A DNA stretch of 64,000 nt from Streptococcus oriscaviae (GTDB lineage Bacteria > Bacillota > Bacilli > Lactobacillales > Streptococcaceae). The DNA is taken from the NCBI RefSeq assembly GCF_018137985.1, contig NZ_CP073084.1, forward strand, positions 1,612,001 to 1,676,000, written 5' to 3'. The notes under the pieces were generated by a model. The model searched no databases. It had not been told where the DNA came from and was given only the letters and a program-made list of their open reading frames with translations. Made by a program: the position numbers and the translations under genes. Below, one piece after another: positions 23,204 to 30,631 of this stretch; the stretch's first letter is position 1; every line of letters starts with the position of its first letter.

Positions 23204-23845
23204 ATGTCAAAAAGAGGTATCCGGCAAACAGCCAGTGTAGAGGAAGCTCGGATGGAGCTGCAAACTTTAATCAAAGCTAAGATACTCAGTACGATTTGTG
23301 AGATAAGCTCATCTAGTAGTGAAGAAGCTGTGCGGCAAATGATTGCAAGTTATGGGGCAGGAACCTCCTATGCGGCTAACCAGCCTAGCCATGTGACCCA
23401 ACAGGCTGGGCGACTCTGGATTTTGACGGGAAAACACCATCAGGAAGAGGAAGTGCTTACTCTTGGCCAAAGTCAGGATATTCTGAAGGAAATTACAACT
23501 ATCGTCTATAAAATATTTGGCAAGAAAGATCCGATTGACTTCTATGCAGAATTGCGGGCATCTTACGACAGTTTGACTTTTTATGAGGTAGCCATCGACG
23601 CCTATCTGACCCATCTTGAGCCAGATTTGAAAGATGATTTGCTTGCGAGAAAAAACCGAGCCAGTCAAGGTCAATCTACCTTGGTTGACCTCTTCTTTGA
23701 TATGTCAAAAGAATATTTTGTTGAGGCGAATCTAGCCTATTCAACGGCTGCCAAGTATTGGAACTTCTTTAGGTCTGGCATGGATAAACGCTATTATTAT
23801 CACTTGCTAGATAATTTGAAAAAAGAAGAAAGCGTCACAAAGTGA
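23204..23845 (+). CDS. Conserved-looking protein of unknown function
   Basis: 213 residues, not recognised. Soluble, mixed charge, no signal peptide or membrane helix. Residues 10-60 look helical and Ser-rich (SSSSSEEAVRQM). The segment FGKKDPIDFYAELRASYDSLTFYE and the C-terminal YYYHLLDNLKKEE are rich in aromatic residues. ATG 23204 follows AAGGAAGAGGGGG, a strong ribosome site. It lies 39 bp after the pseudouridine synthase gene in the same direction and could share its transcript. Confidence 0.7.
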   Translation: MSKRGIRQTASVEEARMELQTLIKAKILSTICEISSSSSEEAVRQMIASYGAGTSYAANQPSHVTQQAGRLWILTGKHHQEEEVLTLGQSQDILKEITTIVYKIFGKKDPIDFYAELRASYDSLTFYEVAIDAYLTHLEPDLKDDLLARKNRASQGQSTLVDLFFDMSKEYFVEANLAYSTAAKYWNFFRSGMDKRYYYHLLDNLKKEESVTK

Positions 23846-23876
23846 AAAAGGGCTAGCCAAAAAAGCCTAAGTGTGC

Positions 23877-23980
23877 TACAATACCAAAAGCGTAGGTTTT
23901 TAAACTCATCCCGTGAGGTGAGAAAGACAAAGGGAAAAATGAAGGCCTATGACTATATAGTTAGAAAGTCTGGGCTTTTT
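23877..23980 (+). promoter_or_regulatory. PyrR-dependent attenuator leader of the uracil permease gene
   Basis: An extended -10 (TG-C-TACAAT, 23874-23882) is followed at 23905-23922 by CTCATCCCGTGAGGTGAG, which contains the TCCxGxGAGG loop of PyrR-binding anti-antiterminators inside a CTCA/TGAG stem. A terminator follows: AAGGCCTA-GACT (from 23942) pairs with AGTCTGGGCTTTT (23967-23979). In this known mechanism PyrR with UMP stabilises the binding loop and lets the terminator form, so uptake is shut off when pyrimidines are plentiful. Confidence 0.82.
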
Positions 23981-24003
23981 GTATGCCCAGAAATAGGTAG
24001 ATG

Positions 24004-25278
24004 ATGGAAAATAAAGTTAATTTATTGCTCGATGTTCACGAGAAACCAGCTCCTCTTCAAGGGATTTTGCTGAGTTTTCAGCATGTGTTCGCCATGTTTG
24101 GAGCGACAATTCTGGTGCCGCTCATCCTCGGCATGCCAGTTTCCGTTGCCCTCTTTGCTTCTGGTGTGGGAACCTTGATTTATCAAGTGGCCACTCAGTT
24201 CAAAGTGCCTGTTTATCTCGGATCGTCCTTTGCCTATATTTCAGCCATGGCCTTGGCCATCAAGGAGATGGGTGGCGATATTTCGGCGGCTCAAACAGGT
24301 GTCTTCTTTGTCGGATTGCTCTATGTACTGATTGCAGCCCTTGTCAAGGCTATCGGTACCAAGTGGATTGATACCCTTCTTCCCCCTGTCGTCATTGGGC
24401 CTATGATTATCGTTATCGGTCTTGGTCTAGCTAACTCGGCAGTGACTTCCGCTGGTTTTGTTGCAGATGGCGACTGGCGAAATGTCCTTGCAGCTATCTC
24501 AACCTTCTTGATTGCGGCTTTTGTCAATACCAAAGGGAAAGGCTTCGCCAAGATTATTCCATTTTTGATTGCCATTGTCGGTGGTTACCTAGTTGCCCTT
24601 GCACTGGGATTAGTAGACTTTCAGCCTGTCTTAGAAGCAGCTTGGTTTGAGTTGCCAGGCTTTTACCTACCATTTGAAACAGGTCTCTTCAAGTCCTATA
24701 ATTTCTATTTCGGACCAGAAATGATTGCCATCTTACCGATTGCTGTTGTAACAGTTGCCGAGCATATTGGAGACCATACTGTTCTCAGTCAAATTTGCGG
24801 CCGTCCCTTCTTGAAAGATCCAGGTCTCAGCCGCACCCTGATTGGTGATGGAGTAGCGACAGCCGTTTCTGCCTTCATTGGCGGACCTGCCAACACCACT
24901 TACGGTGAAAATACAGGCGTTGTTGGCATGACCCGAATCGCTTCTGTAGCAGTTATCCGTAATGCAGCCTTGATTGCCATTGCCTTCTCGTTTTTAGGTA
25001 AGTTTACAGCCCTTATCTCGACCATTCCAAGTGCAGTTCTTGGCGGTATGTCCATCCTGCTTTACGGAGTGATTGCTTCAAATGGACTTAAGGTTTTGAT
25101 TGAAAGCCGTGTAGACTTTGGTCAAGTTCGTAACCTGATTATCGCGAGTTCCATGTTGGTCTTAGGGCTTGGTGGCGCAGTGCTTGCACTCGGACCGGTA
25201 ACCTTATCAGGTACGGCCCTGGCTGCCATCGTTGGCATTATCCTCAATGTCATCTTACCGCAGGATAAAGCTGCCTAG
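24004..25278 (+). CDS. pyrP: Uracil permease (NCS2 family)
   Basis: Uracil:proton symporter of 424 residues with about 12-14 membrane segments. GILLSFQHVFAMFGATILVPLI at the N terminus, PVYLGSSFAYISAM, the signature VAEHIGDHTVLSQICGRPF with the conserved Glu/His, and GGPANTTYGENTGVVGMTR are typical of UraA/PyrP rather than xanthine permeases. The PyrR attenuator upstream independently supports the pyrimidine assignment. Two ATG codons are adjacent (24001 and 24004); AGG at 23995-23997 favours the second. Confidence 0.92.
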   Translation: MENKVNLLLDVHEKPAPLQGILLSFQHVFAMFGATILVPLILGMPVSVALFASGVGTLIYQVATQFKVPVYLGSSFAYISAMALAIKEMGGDISAAQTGVFFVGLLYVLIAALVKAIGTKWIDTLLPPVVIGPMIIVIGLGLANSAVTSAGFVADGDWRNVLAAISTFLIAAFVNTKGKGFAKIIPFLIAIVGGYLVALALGLVDFQPVLEAAWFELPGFYLPFETGLFKSYNFYFGPEMIAILPIAVVTVAEHIGDHTVLSQICGRPFLKDPGLSRTLIGDGVATAVSAFIGGPANTTYGENTGVVGMTRIASVAVIRNAALIAIAFSFLGKFTALISTIPSAVLGGMSILLYGVIASNGLKVLIESRVDFGQVRNLIIASSMLVLGLGGAVLALGPVTLSGTALAAIVGIILNVILPQDKAA

Positions 25279-25323
25279 GTTTTGTAGAAAAGCAGAGCGC
25301 ACACCCTTTCTCTTCCATATTGA

Positions 25324-25352
25324 TTGACAAATGCCCTAAACCTTGGTAGAAT
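25324..25352 (+). promoter_or_regulatory. rpsO promoter
   Basis: TTGACA (25324-25329), 17 bp, TAGAAT (25347-25352). Confidence 0.8.
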
Positions 25353-25359
25353 GATTAAA

Positions 25360-25444
25360 GTCCGATGGACAATCTAGCGATTCTTGGTTGCAGGCCATGC
25401 CAACCTGTCACTCAGATTCAGCTCAAATACAAAGGAGAATACTC
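25360..25444 (+). promoter_or_regulatory. rpsO 5' leader, possible S15 autoregulatory RNA
   Basis: A roughly 85-nt leader with GTCC-gat-GGAC and GGTTG (25386-25390)/CAACC (25401-25405) hairpins. S15 of many bacteria represses its own mRNA through leader structures. The fold here is only suggestive of that. Confidence 0.35.
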
Positions 25445-25714
25445 ATGGCAATCTCAAAAGAGAAAAAAAATGAAATCATGGCGCAATATGCTCGTCATGA
25501 CGGCGACACTGGTTCAGTAGAAGTGCAAGTTGCAGTCCTTACTTGGGAAATCAACCACCTCAACAACCACATCAAAGAACACAAAAAAGACCACGCAACT
25601 TACCGTGGTTTGATGAAAAAAATCGGTCGCCGTCGTAACTTGTTGGCTTACCTTCGCCGCACAGACGTTAACCGTTACCGCGAATTGATCCACTCATTGG
25701 GCCTTCGCCGCTAA
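25445..25714 (+). CDS. rpsO: 30S ribosomal protein S15
   Basis: 89 residues, basic, the standard S15 sequence with [25 protein letters not shown] and LGLRR at the end. It binds 16S rRNA at the central-domain three-way junction and organises the platform. The frame is open 19 codons upstream, but ATG 25445 behind AAAGGAG is the true start. In this genome rpsO and pnp are not adjacent: two surface adhesin genes lie between them. Confidence 0.97.
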   Translation: MAISKEKKNEIMAQYARHDGDTGSVEVQVAVLTWEINHLNNHIKEHKKDHATYRGLMKKIGRRRNLLAYLRRTDVNRYRELIHSLGLRR

Positions 25715-25732
25715 GATTGGAACAACCAACCC

Positions 25733-25757
25733 AAAAACCTGCTTTTGCGGGTTTTTT
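25733..25757 (+). terminator. rpsO terminator
   Basis: AAAAACCTGC-tttt-GCGGGTTTTTT hairpin. Confidence 0.85.
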
Positions 25758-25839
25758 GTTTTTGAGCAGGAACGGTTTTTTGAAGAAGATAACGGTTTTT
25801 TTAGTTTGGGAATCAAAATGGTTTTATGAGTCAAAAAAC

Positions 25840-25869
25840 TTGACTCCTCCACGCTTTAAAGGGTACAAT
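25840..25869 (+). promoter_or_regulatory. Promoter of the first LPxTG adhesin gene
   Basis: TTGACT (25840-25845), 18 bp, TACAAT (25864-25869). It leaves a leader of about 120 nt before the apparent translation start at 25998. Nothing else recognisable lies between the rpsO terminator and the gene. Confidence 0.65.
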
Positions 25870-25997
25870 GTCTGAGGGATTTTCCCCAAAAATATATCAA
25901 ATCCTTCTCGAAGATACTAAAAATGTATGAGGCATAATGTAAGTTGAGTTTATGATGATGCAGACAAAGAATCTTTTGGTTGGATGAAAGGAAATCA

Positions 25998-27992
25998 ATT
26001 ACGAAAAATGTCAAAAAGTGGCTGACGGGATTCGTTATGACACTCTCGGTGCTTTTCGGCGCAACTGCCTTTGGTCAGACGACAGAGGCTAAGGAGTTGA
26101 CCAACGTCCTTACGGACATTGTTATTTGGGACAATTCTAATGGTCGTGAAGCATCAAAGGAGTCCGGTGCCTATGCTTTGGTTATCGGAAATAACTATTC
26201 CTTTGACACCAAATTCGACCTATCTGCCTATAACAACAATGTTGAAAATGGAGATTACTTCACCTTTACAGTTCCAGCTCCTTTTACAGTTAAGGACGGT
26301 GTGACCATCGAATTGACAGACCCTGAGACAAAGGTTGCCATTGCAGATGCAGTGATTACATCGAACGGTGCCGGTCAAGGCGGAACAGTCAAGATTACGA
26401 TGAAAAATCTTCAAGAGTATCTGGCTAAGAAAAACGCGACAGAAGTTCTGAACGTAAAAGGTTCTTTCTTTACTTCCTTTACACTGGAAGTTGAGAAGGC
26501 TTTGACAACTGAAACCTTCACCAACATTAAGGATACCAATACCAAGGATATCGCCTTCAAGATTTCCCAACGCCAAGTGACTGATAATACAGAAGCTATT
26601 GGTAAAGAAAACTTTGCAAAATATGGTAGCGTCATTGATGATGTTAAATGGTCTTCAGCTATTTTAGGAAAATCAGGTGATTATTGGCATAAGTGGCGTA
26701 TCCGTTCCAATACCAACGGAACGGCCTATTCTAGCTTTGTTGTAAGAGATTCAATCCTTGAAACAGGCGGCCCAATGCAATTCATCCCCGAGAGCTTTGT
26801 TGTTACAGCAGGTGATGGCATCAACCAAGCTTGGTTGCTTACTAACCCTGTAACCTTGGCACCTGGAGTAGACTATGAAGTAACCTTCAACAGCGCCTAC
26901 ACTAGTTTTGAATTGACCATTTTCAATCCTGGCAATCGCCGCTTCATGATTGACTATTCAACCTCTGCTCCAGCAGATGGTTCTACTGTTGGAAATACCG
27001 TATCCATCACAACTGATAAAGGTCAAATGACAAATACGATTGCCAACAAGGTAACAGAGTTAACTGTTACTCGTTTGAGCCGTATCCAAGAAGGTGGAAC
27101 TATTTCGATTGAAACAGGCAACCGTATTACCATCTACAAGACCGATGCCGAAACAGGTCAGCGTCTGGGCGGTGCTGTCTTTACAGTCACTAAGCCAGAC
27201 GGTACGGTTCTCACCCTAGATCCAACTGATGCGACACATGGTCGGACTCAGTCACCAGTCTTTACAGAAGCAGAAATTGCAGCAGGGAAGTTTATCGTCA
27301 AAGAGCTTACCCCTCCAGCTGGATACGTTTTGAATGACACTCCAGTAGAAGTAACAGTTACTGCAAATGGTGCCATTCGGACAATTACCAACAAAAAAGC
27401 TTCTACATCTGTTCCGTTGGCTGTGAAGAAGGACTTGACAGGTCGTACCTTGCAGGCAGATGAGTTTGAATTTGTTTTGACAGACAAGGATGGCAAAGTT
27501 GTTGAACGTGTGAAAAATGTCCAAGACGGTGCAGTGAACTTTACCGCCTTGACCTTCAACCAAGCAGGTCAATATGTGTATACCATCACTGAAACCAATG
27601 GTGGTCAAACCATTGACAATGTTACCTATGATGGCAAAACTATCACAGCTACCATCACCGTAACTGCTGAACCAGCAACTGGTGCTTTGAGTCATACGGT
27701 TGACTATTCTGATGGCGGAGTGTTCAACAATGTCTATGTAGAACCTACAACGACAACCACCACAACCACCACTGAAGAGCCAACTACAACGACTTCAGAA
27801 ACCACAACCACCACTGAAGAGCCAAGTACTACAACTCCAGAAACGCCAACTCCAGGTTCAACAACAACTACGGAACCGAAGAAGGTCTTGCCAAATACAG
27901 GGGACACATCAAATGTGTGGATGACTCTTCTTGGTTTGGGAGCACTGGTTCTATCTGGTATTGGATTTTATTTCCATAAGAAAAAGGCTTAA
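25998..27992 (+). CDS. LPxTG-anchored MSCRAMM-like adhesin, apparently starting at ATT
   Basis: About 664 residues. Signal peptide with basic start and hydrophobic core (KKWLTGFVMTLSVLFGATAFG). Two Ig-like adhesin domains of the MSCRAMM type follow (about 35-365; GDYFTFTVPAPF, WHKWRIRSN). Next come a SpaA/Cna-B domain (about 376-467; ITIYKTDAETGQ, VKELTPPAGYVLND), a streptococcal pilin isopeptide-linker domain (about 471-582; VKKDLTGRT, YTITETNGG, FNNVYV) and a Thr/Glu/Pro stalk. It ends with LPNTG, a membrane helix and KKKA. So it is a sortase-attached cell-wall protein, likely binding host ligands. No in-frame ATG lies upstream of the signal peptide. AAAGGA (25987-25992) points to ATT at 25998; the other choices are TTG 25980, with no ribosome site, and ATG 26037 inside the signal peptide. 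It may be poorly expressed or off. Confidence 0.8.
   Translation: MTKNVKKWLTGFVMTLSVLFGATAFGQTTEAKELTNVLTDIVIWDNSNGREASKESGAYALVIGNNYSFDTKFDLSAYNNNVENGDYFTFTVPAPFTVKDGVTIELTDPETKVAIADAVITSNGAGQGGTVKITMKNLQEYLAKKNATEVLNVKGSFFTSFTLEVEKALTTETFTNIKDTNTKDIAFKISQRQVTDNTEAIGKENFAKYGSVIDDVKWSSAILGKSGDYWHKWRIRSNTNGTAYSSFVVRDSILETGGPMQFIPESFVVTAGDGINQAWLLTNPVTLAPGVDYEVTFNSAYTSFELTIFNPGNRRFMIDYSTSAPADGSTVGNTVSITTDKGQMTNTIANKVTELTVTRLSRIQEGGTISIETGNRITIYKTDAETGQRLGGAVFTVTKPDGTVLTLDPTDATHGRTQSPVFTEAEIAAGKFIVKELTPPAGYVLNDTPVEVTVTANGAIRTITNKKASTSVPLAVKKDLTGRTLQADEFEFVLTDKDGKVVERVKNVQDGAVNFTALTFNQAGQYVYTITETNGGQTIDNVTYDGKTITATITVTAEPATGALSHTVDYSDGGVFNNVYVEPTTTTTTTTTEEPTTTTSETTTTTEEPSTTTPETPTPGSTTTTEPKKVLPNTGDTSNVWMTLLGLGALVLSGIGFYFHKKKA
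27812..27992 (+). repeat. 181-bp direct repeat, copy 1 (stalk-LPNTG-tail of first adhesin)
   Basis: Identical to 29990-30170 except for one base (codon ACG here, GCG there). It encodes the end of the Thr-rich stalk, LPNTG, the membrane helix and the charged tail. Similarity continues upstream with a 3-bp indel. Confidence 0.92.
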
Positions 27993-28030
27993 ATAGGTTG
28001 GAATAGGCATCTTCCGATTCCTAATTACTA

Positions 28031-28063
28031 AGAACTTGAAATGGTTATTTCAGGTTCTTTTTT
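28031..28063 (+). terminator. Terminator of the first adhesin gene
   Basis: AGAACTTGAAAT (28031-28042) pairs with ATTTCAGGTTCT (one wobble), then TTTTTT. Confidence 0.78.
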
Positions 28064-28165
28064 CATGGAAAGAGTTAGATAAAGCGTAAATTTTTAGGTG
28101 AGAATATTGCGCTGAGATGGAACGAAAAAACAGTAAAATTTTTATCAAAAAACAAGTGAAAGATC

Positions 28166-28194
28166 TTGCATTTTTGGTCAATAAAGTATATAAT
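28166..28194 (+). promoter_or_regulatory. Promoter of the second adhesin gene
   Basis: TTGCAT (28166-28171), 17 bp, consensus TATAAT (28189-28194), about 45 bp before the ATG. The two adhesins are therefore separate transcription units. Confidence 0.78.
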
Positions 28195-28238
28195 ATGAGA
28201 GGTGTTTTGTACCTAAAATAGACTTACGGAGAAAGAAA

Positions 28239-30170
28239 ATGAAAGTATTTCGCAAATTGATGGGATTACTATCAGCAGTAGTACTTGTTTTTTCGGCGCT
28301 ATCGATTCCAACTTTAGCTGACGAATTGACATCTGGATACACCGTGTCCACTGTTTTTACTGTTAATAATAACCCTGTAGTCAATAATGCATCCTATGGT
28401 GAGGCCAAATTCTATATTAATCCAACCTACACCTTTGATGATGCTACTGTTTTGAACAATGGAGATACTCTGGTTTATTCAGTCCCATCTGTTTTCAAAT
28501 TAGAGCAGCCATTGAATCAACCACTCACCGCACCTACTGGTGAGACAATTGCCCAGATGGTGACAGATCCATCTTCTGGCAAGGTAACTGTGACCATTAC
28601 AGATGCTGCCTATTTCGCTCGTTTGAGTGAAGAGAAGAAGCTCTCCTTCTTGTTTACAGTTGTATGGAATGATTCAACACCTTACAATGTTGCTCAAACC
28701 TTTACCCTACAAGGTGCACCAGAATACACTCTGACTCGTATCAAGGTGGATGAAGAGCCTCAAGGTTACTCTAAATGGGGTGTTCAAGATTCTGTAAATC
28801 CAAACTATGTTAACTGGCGTATCCGTATTAACCGGGATATCAATAACCTTGGCCAAGTTGTCATCAAAGACGTCATTCCTGAAGGTCAAGAATTGGCAAC
28901 GGATATCACAGGTTACTACTTTGATGACTGGGATAATGGTCCAAGAACCCCCTTTACAGCTAACGACCCATCGATTGTTACCATCACAGACAGCAACAAC
29001 TTTACCATCAACGCTGGTGACTTGAGCAATCGTGGTATCTTCATTATCTACAAAACCTTCTTGACAGCTCCGGTTGACAAGGTAGACAAAAAAGTATATA
29101 ACGATATCGTTGTTACCTCAAACGGAACTCCAATGGAAGCCCTTATTGCTCGTCCATTCGCACCTATCACAACGACTGATGGTGTCGGATCTGGCGTCCG
29201 TTCAGACGAAGCAGTCTTCACAGTCAACAAGGTCCTAAATGGCCGTACCATCAATGCTGATGAATTTACCTTTGAATTGGTAGATGATGCGACTGGTACA
29301 GTTGTGCAAACTGTTAAAAATGCGACAGATGGCTCTGTAACCTTTGAGAAGATTAAATTCTCAACAGTTGGCGAATTTACCTATACTATTCGCGAAGTGG
29401 CTAGTGGTCTCGGAGGTGTGACAGATGATGCAGATACCGATATTAAAGTAACAGTTCGAGTAACTGAAAGTGGCGGTATGAAGAATGCGGCAATTTCTTA
29501 TGATCGCACTGAGTTTACGAACGTTTATAAGGCCGCTTCAACCAAGCTAGCATTGGAAGTGGATAAGACTTTGGCAGGTCGTACTCTTGAAGCTGATGAG
29601 TTTGAGTTTACCCTGACTGGTACAGATGGAACTTCATTGACTGCTAAAAATACAGCAGCTGGTAAGGTTGTCTTCCCAGAAATTGAGTACACTACTGAAG
29701 GTACTTATACCTATACCATCACAGAGGTGAATGGTGGTACTAAGGTTGGCGATGTAACTTATGATGGTTTGAGCGTGACTGCGACAGTTACTGTTACAGA
29801 CAATCGTCAAGGACAGTTGGAGGCGGTTGTTGTTTACTCAGCAGATAAAGAGTTTAACAACACTTATGAAACCACCACAACAACGACTACCACCACAACC
29901 ACCACTACGACAACAGAAGAACCAACTACTACTTCAACTATCACAACCACCACTGAAGAACCAACTACAACAACTTCAGAAACCACAACCACTGAAGAGC
30001 CAAGTACTACAACTCCAGAAGCGCCAACTCCAGGTTCAACAACAACTACGGAACCGAAGAAGGTCTTGCCAAATACAGGGGACACATCAAATGTGTGGAT
30101 GACTCTTCTTGGTTTGGGAGCACTGGTTCTATCTGGTATTGGATTTTATTTCCATAAGAAAAAGGCTTAA
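28239..30170 (+). CDS. LPxTG-anchored MSCRAMM-like adhesin with two pilin-linker domains
   Basis: 643 residues. Signal peptide 1-27 (ends TLA-DE). Two Ig-like adhesin domains follow (about 30-315; NNGDTLVYSVPSVF, NYVNWRIRINRD). Two tandem streptococcal pilin isopeptide-linker domains follow (about 324-430 and 434-544). In each, a Lys (VNKVLNGRT, VDKTLAGRT), a Glu (YTIREV, YTITEV) and an Asn (FTNVY, FNNTY) sit where intramolecular Lys-Asn bonds form in Spy0128-type pilins. A Thr-rich stalk (about 545-605) opens with 15 consecutive Thr. LPNTG is at about 610, then a helix and KKKA. Standard ATG behind GGAGAAAG. No sortase gene is nearby, so housekeeping sortase A should attach it. It shares domains with the preceding gene but lacks the SpaA domain. 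Confidence 0.88.
   Translation: MKVFRKLMGLLSAVVLVFSALSIPTLADELTSGYTVSTVFTVNNNPVVNNASYGEAKFYINPTYTFDDATVLNNGDTLVYSVPSVFKLEQPLNQPLTAPTGETIAQMVTDPSSGKVTVTITDAAYFARLSEEKKLSFLFTVVWNDSTPYNVAQTFTLQGAPEYTLTRIKVDEEPQGYSKWGVQDSVNPNYVNWRIRINRDINNLGQVVIKDVIPEGQELATDITGYYFDDWDNGPRTPFTANDPSIVTITDSNNFTINAGDLSNRGIFIIYKTFLTAPVDKVDKKVYNDIVVTSNGTPMEALIARPFAPITTTDGVGSGVRSDEAVFTVNKVLNGRTINADEFTFELVDDATGTVVQTVKNATDGSVTFEKIKFSTVGEFTYTIREVASGLGGVTDDADTDIKVTVRVTESGGMKNAAISYDRTEFTNVYKAASTKLALEVDKTLAGRTLEADEFEFTLTGTDGTSLTAKNTAAGKVVFPEIEYTTEGTYTYTITEVNGGTKVGDVTYDGLSVTATVTVTDNRQGQLEAVVVYSADKEFNNTYETTTTTTTTTTTTTTTEEPTTTSTITTTTEEPTTTTSETTTTEEPSTTTPEAPTPGSTTTTEPKKVLPNTGDTSNVWMTLLGLGALVLSGIGFYFHKKKA
29990..30170 (+). repeat. 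181-bp direct repeat, copy 2 (stalk-LPNTG-tail of second adhesin)
   Basis: Matches 27812-27992 at 180 of 181 positions, far closer than the rest of the two genes, which suggests recent duplication or gene conversion. Confidence 0.92.
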
Positions 30171-30203
30171 TCATTAGCTTAAGCATTCATGAATGAATGA
30201 ATG

Positions 30204-30233
30204 GAAGGAGGGATAAATCCCTTCTTCTTTTTC
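30204..30233 (+). terminator. Terminator of the second adhesin gene
   Basis: GAAGGAGGGAT (30204-30214) pairs with ATCCCTTCTTC (30217-30227, one wobble), then TTT and more T-rich sequence. A short GAAT repeat lies just before (30190-30203). Confidence 0.7.
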
Positions 30234-30348
30234 ATTCTTTTTACTGCCGATTTTAAGCTCGGATTGGTCAGACAGGAGTGAATCGGTCGCCTTAAACAAA
30301 GCAAGCTTCTCTTTTTAGTAGTTTTTTTGAAAAATGCATTTCCCATCT

Positions 30349-30377
30349 TTTAAAAATTACCAAAATTATGATAGAAT
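30349..30377 (+). promoter_or_regulatory. pnp promoter
   Basis: TTTAAA (30349-30354), 17 bp, TAGAAT (30372-30377). The 30234-30348 stretch upstream is AT-rich with no gene. The expected transcription start (about 30384) coincides with the base of a long stem-loop. Confidence 0.55.
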
Positions 30378-30383
30378 AGTTGA

Positions 30384-30454
30384 GATATGTGGTTTTGTGC
30401 AAAGCTGAATCCAATAAATGTGTATTGGGTTGAACTTTGTAGAAAACACATATT
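30384..30454 (+). promoter_or_regulatory. Long 5'-terminal stem-loop in the pnp leader
   Basis: Nested pairing: GATATGTG/CACATATT, TTTT/AAAA, CAAAG (30400-30404)/CTTTG (30435-30439) and AATCCAATA (30408-30416)/TATTGGGTT (30423-30431). Two 3x3 internal loops and one bulge interrupt it, giving about 26 pairs with a 6-nt loop. The remaining leader to 30631 holds further weak hairpins. In E. coli an RNase III-cut stem at the pnp mRNA 5' end mediates autoregulation by PNPase; a similar role here is inference. Confidence 0.55.
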
Positions 30455-30631
30455 CAATGCAAAAAAATTAAGTTCATTTTTTATGGATACAACTGGATAA
30501 ACCCTAAGGGATTGTCTGACTAGCGTAGCTTTTATCTCCAAACAGTCTACGAGGGGGCAGGCAAACTACGTGGTGGTTGCCCAGTTTGGATTTGATTTTT
30601 ACTGCACAAAATAAACATCAGGAGACAATTT

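Noticed and set aside
29864..30085. Val-rich minus-strand frame opposite the adhesin stalk
   Set aside because: It is the antisense of repeated ACN Thr codons, which read as Val; no start signal.
30190..30203. GAAT tandem repeat as a phase-variable element
   Set aside because: Only about three units, after the stop codon of the adhesin gene; no effect on a reading frame.
25800..30240. A complete pilus operon
   Set aside because: Pilin-linker domains are present, but there is no class C sortase, no pilin backbone motif and each gene is a separate transcription unit.
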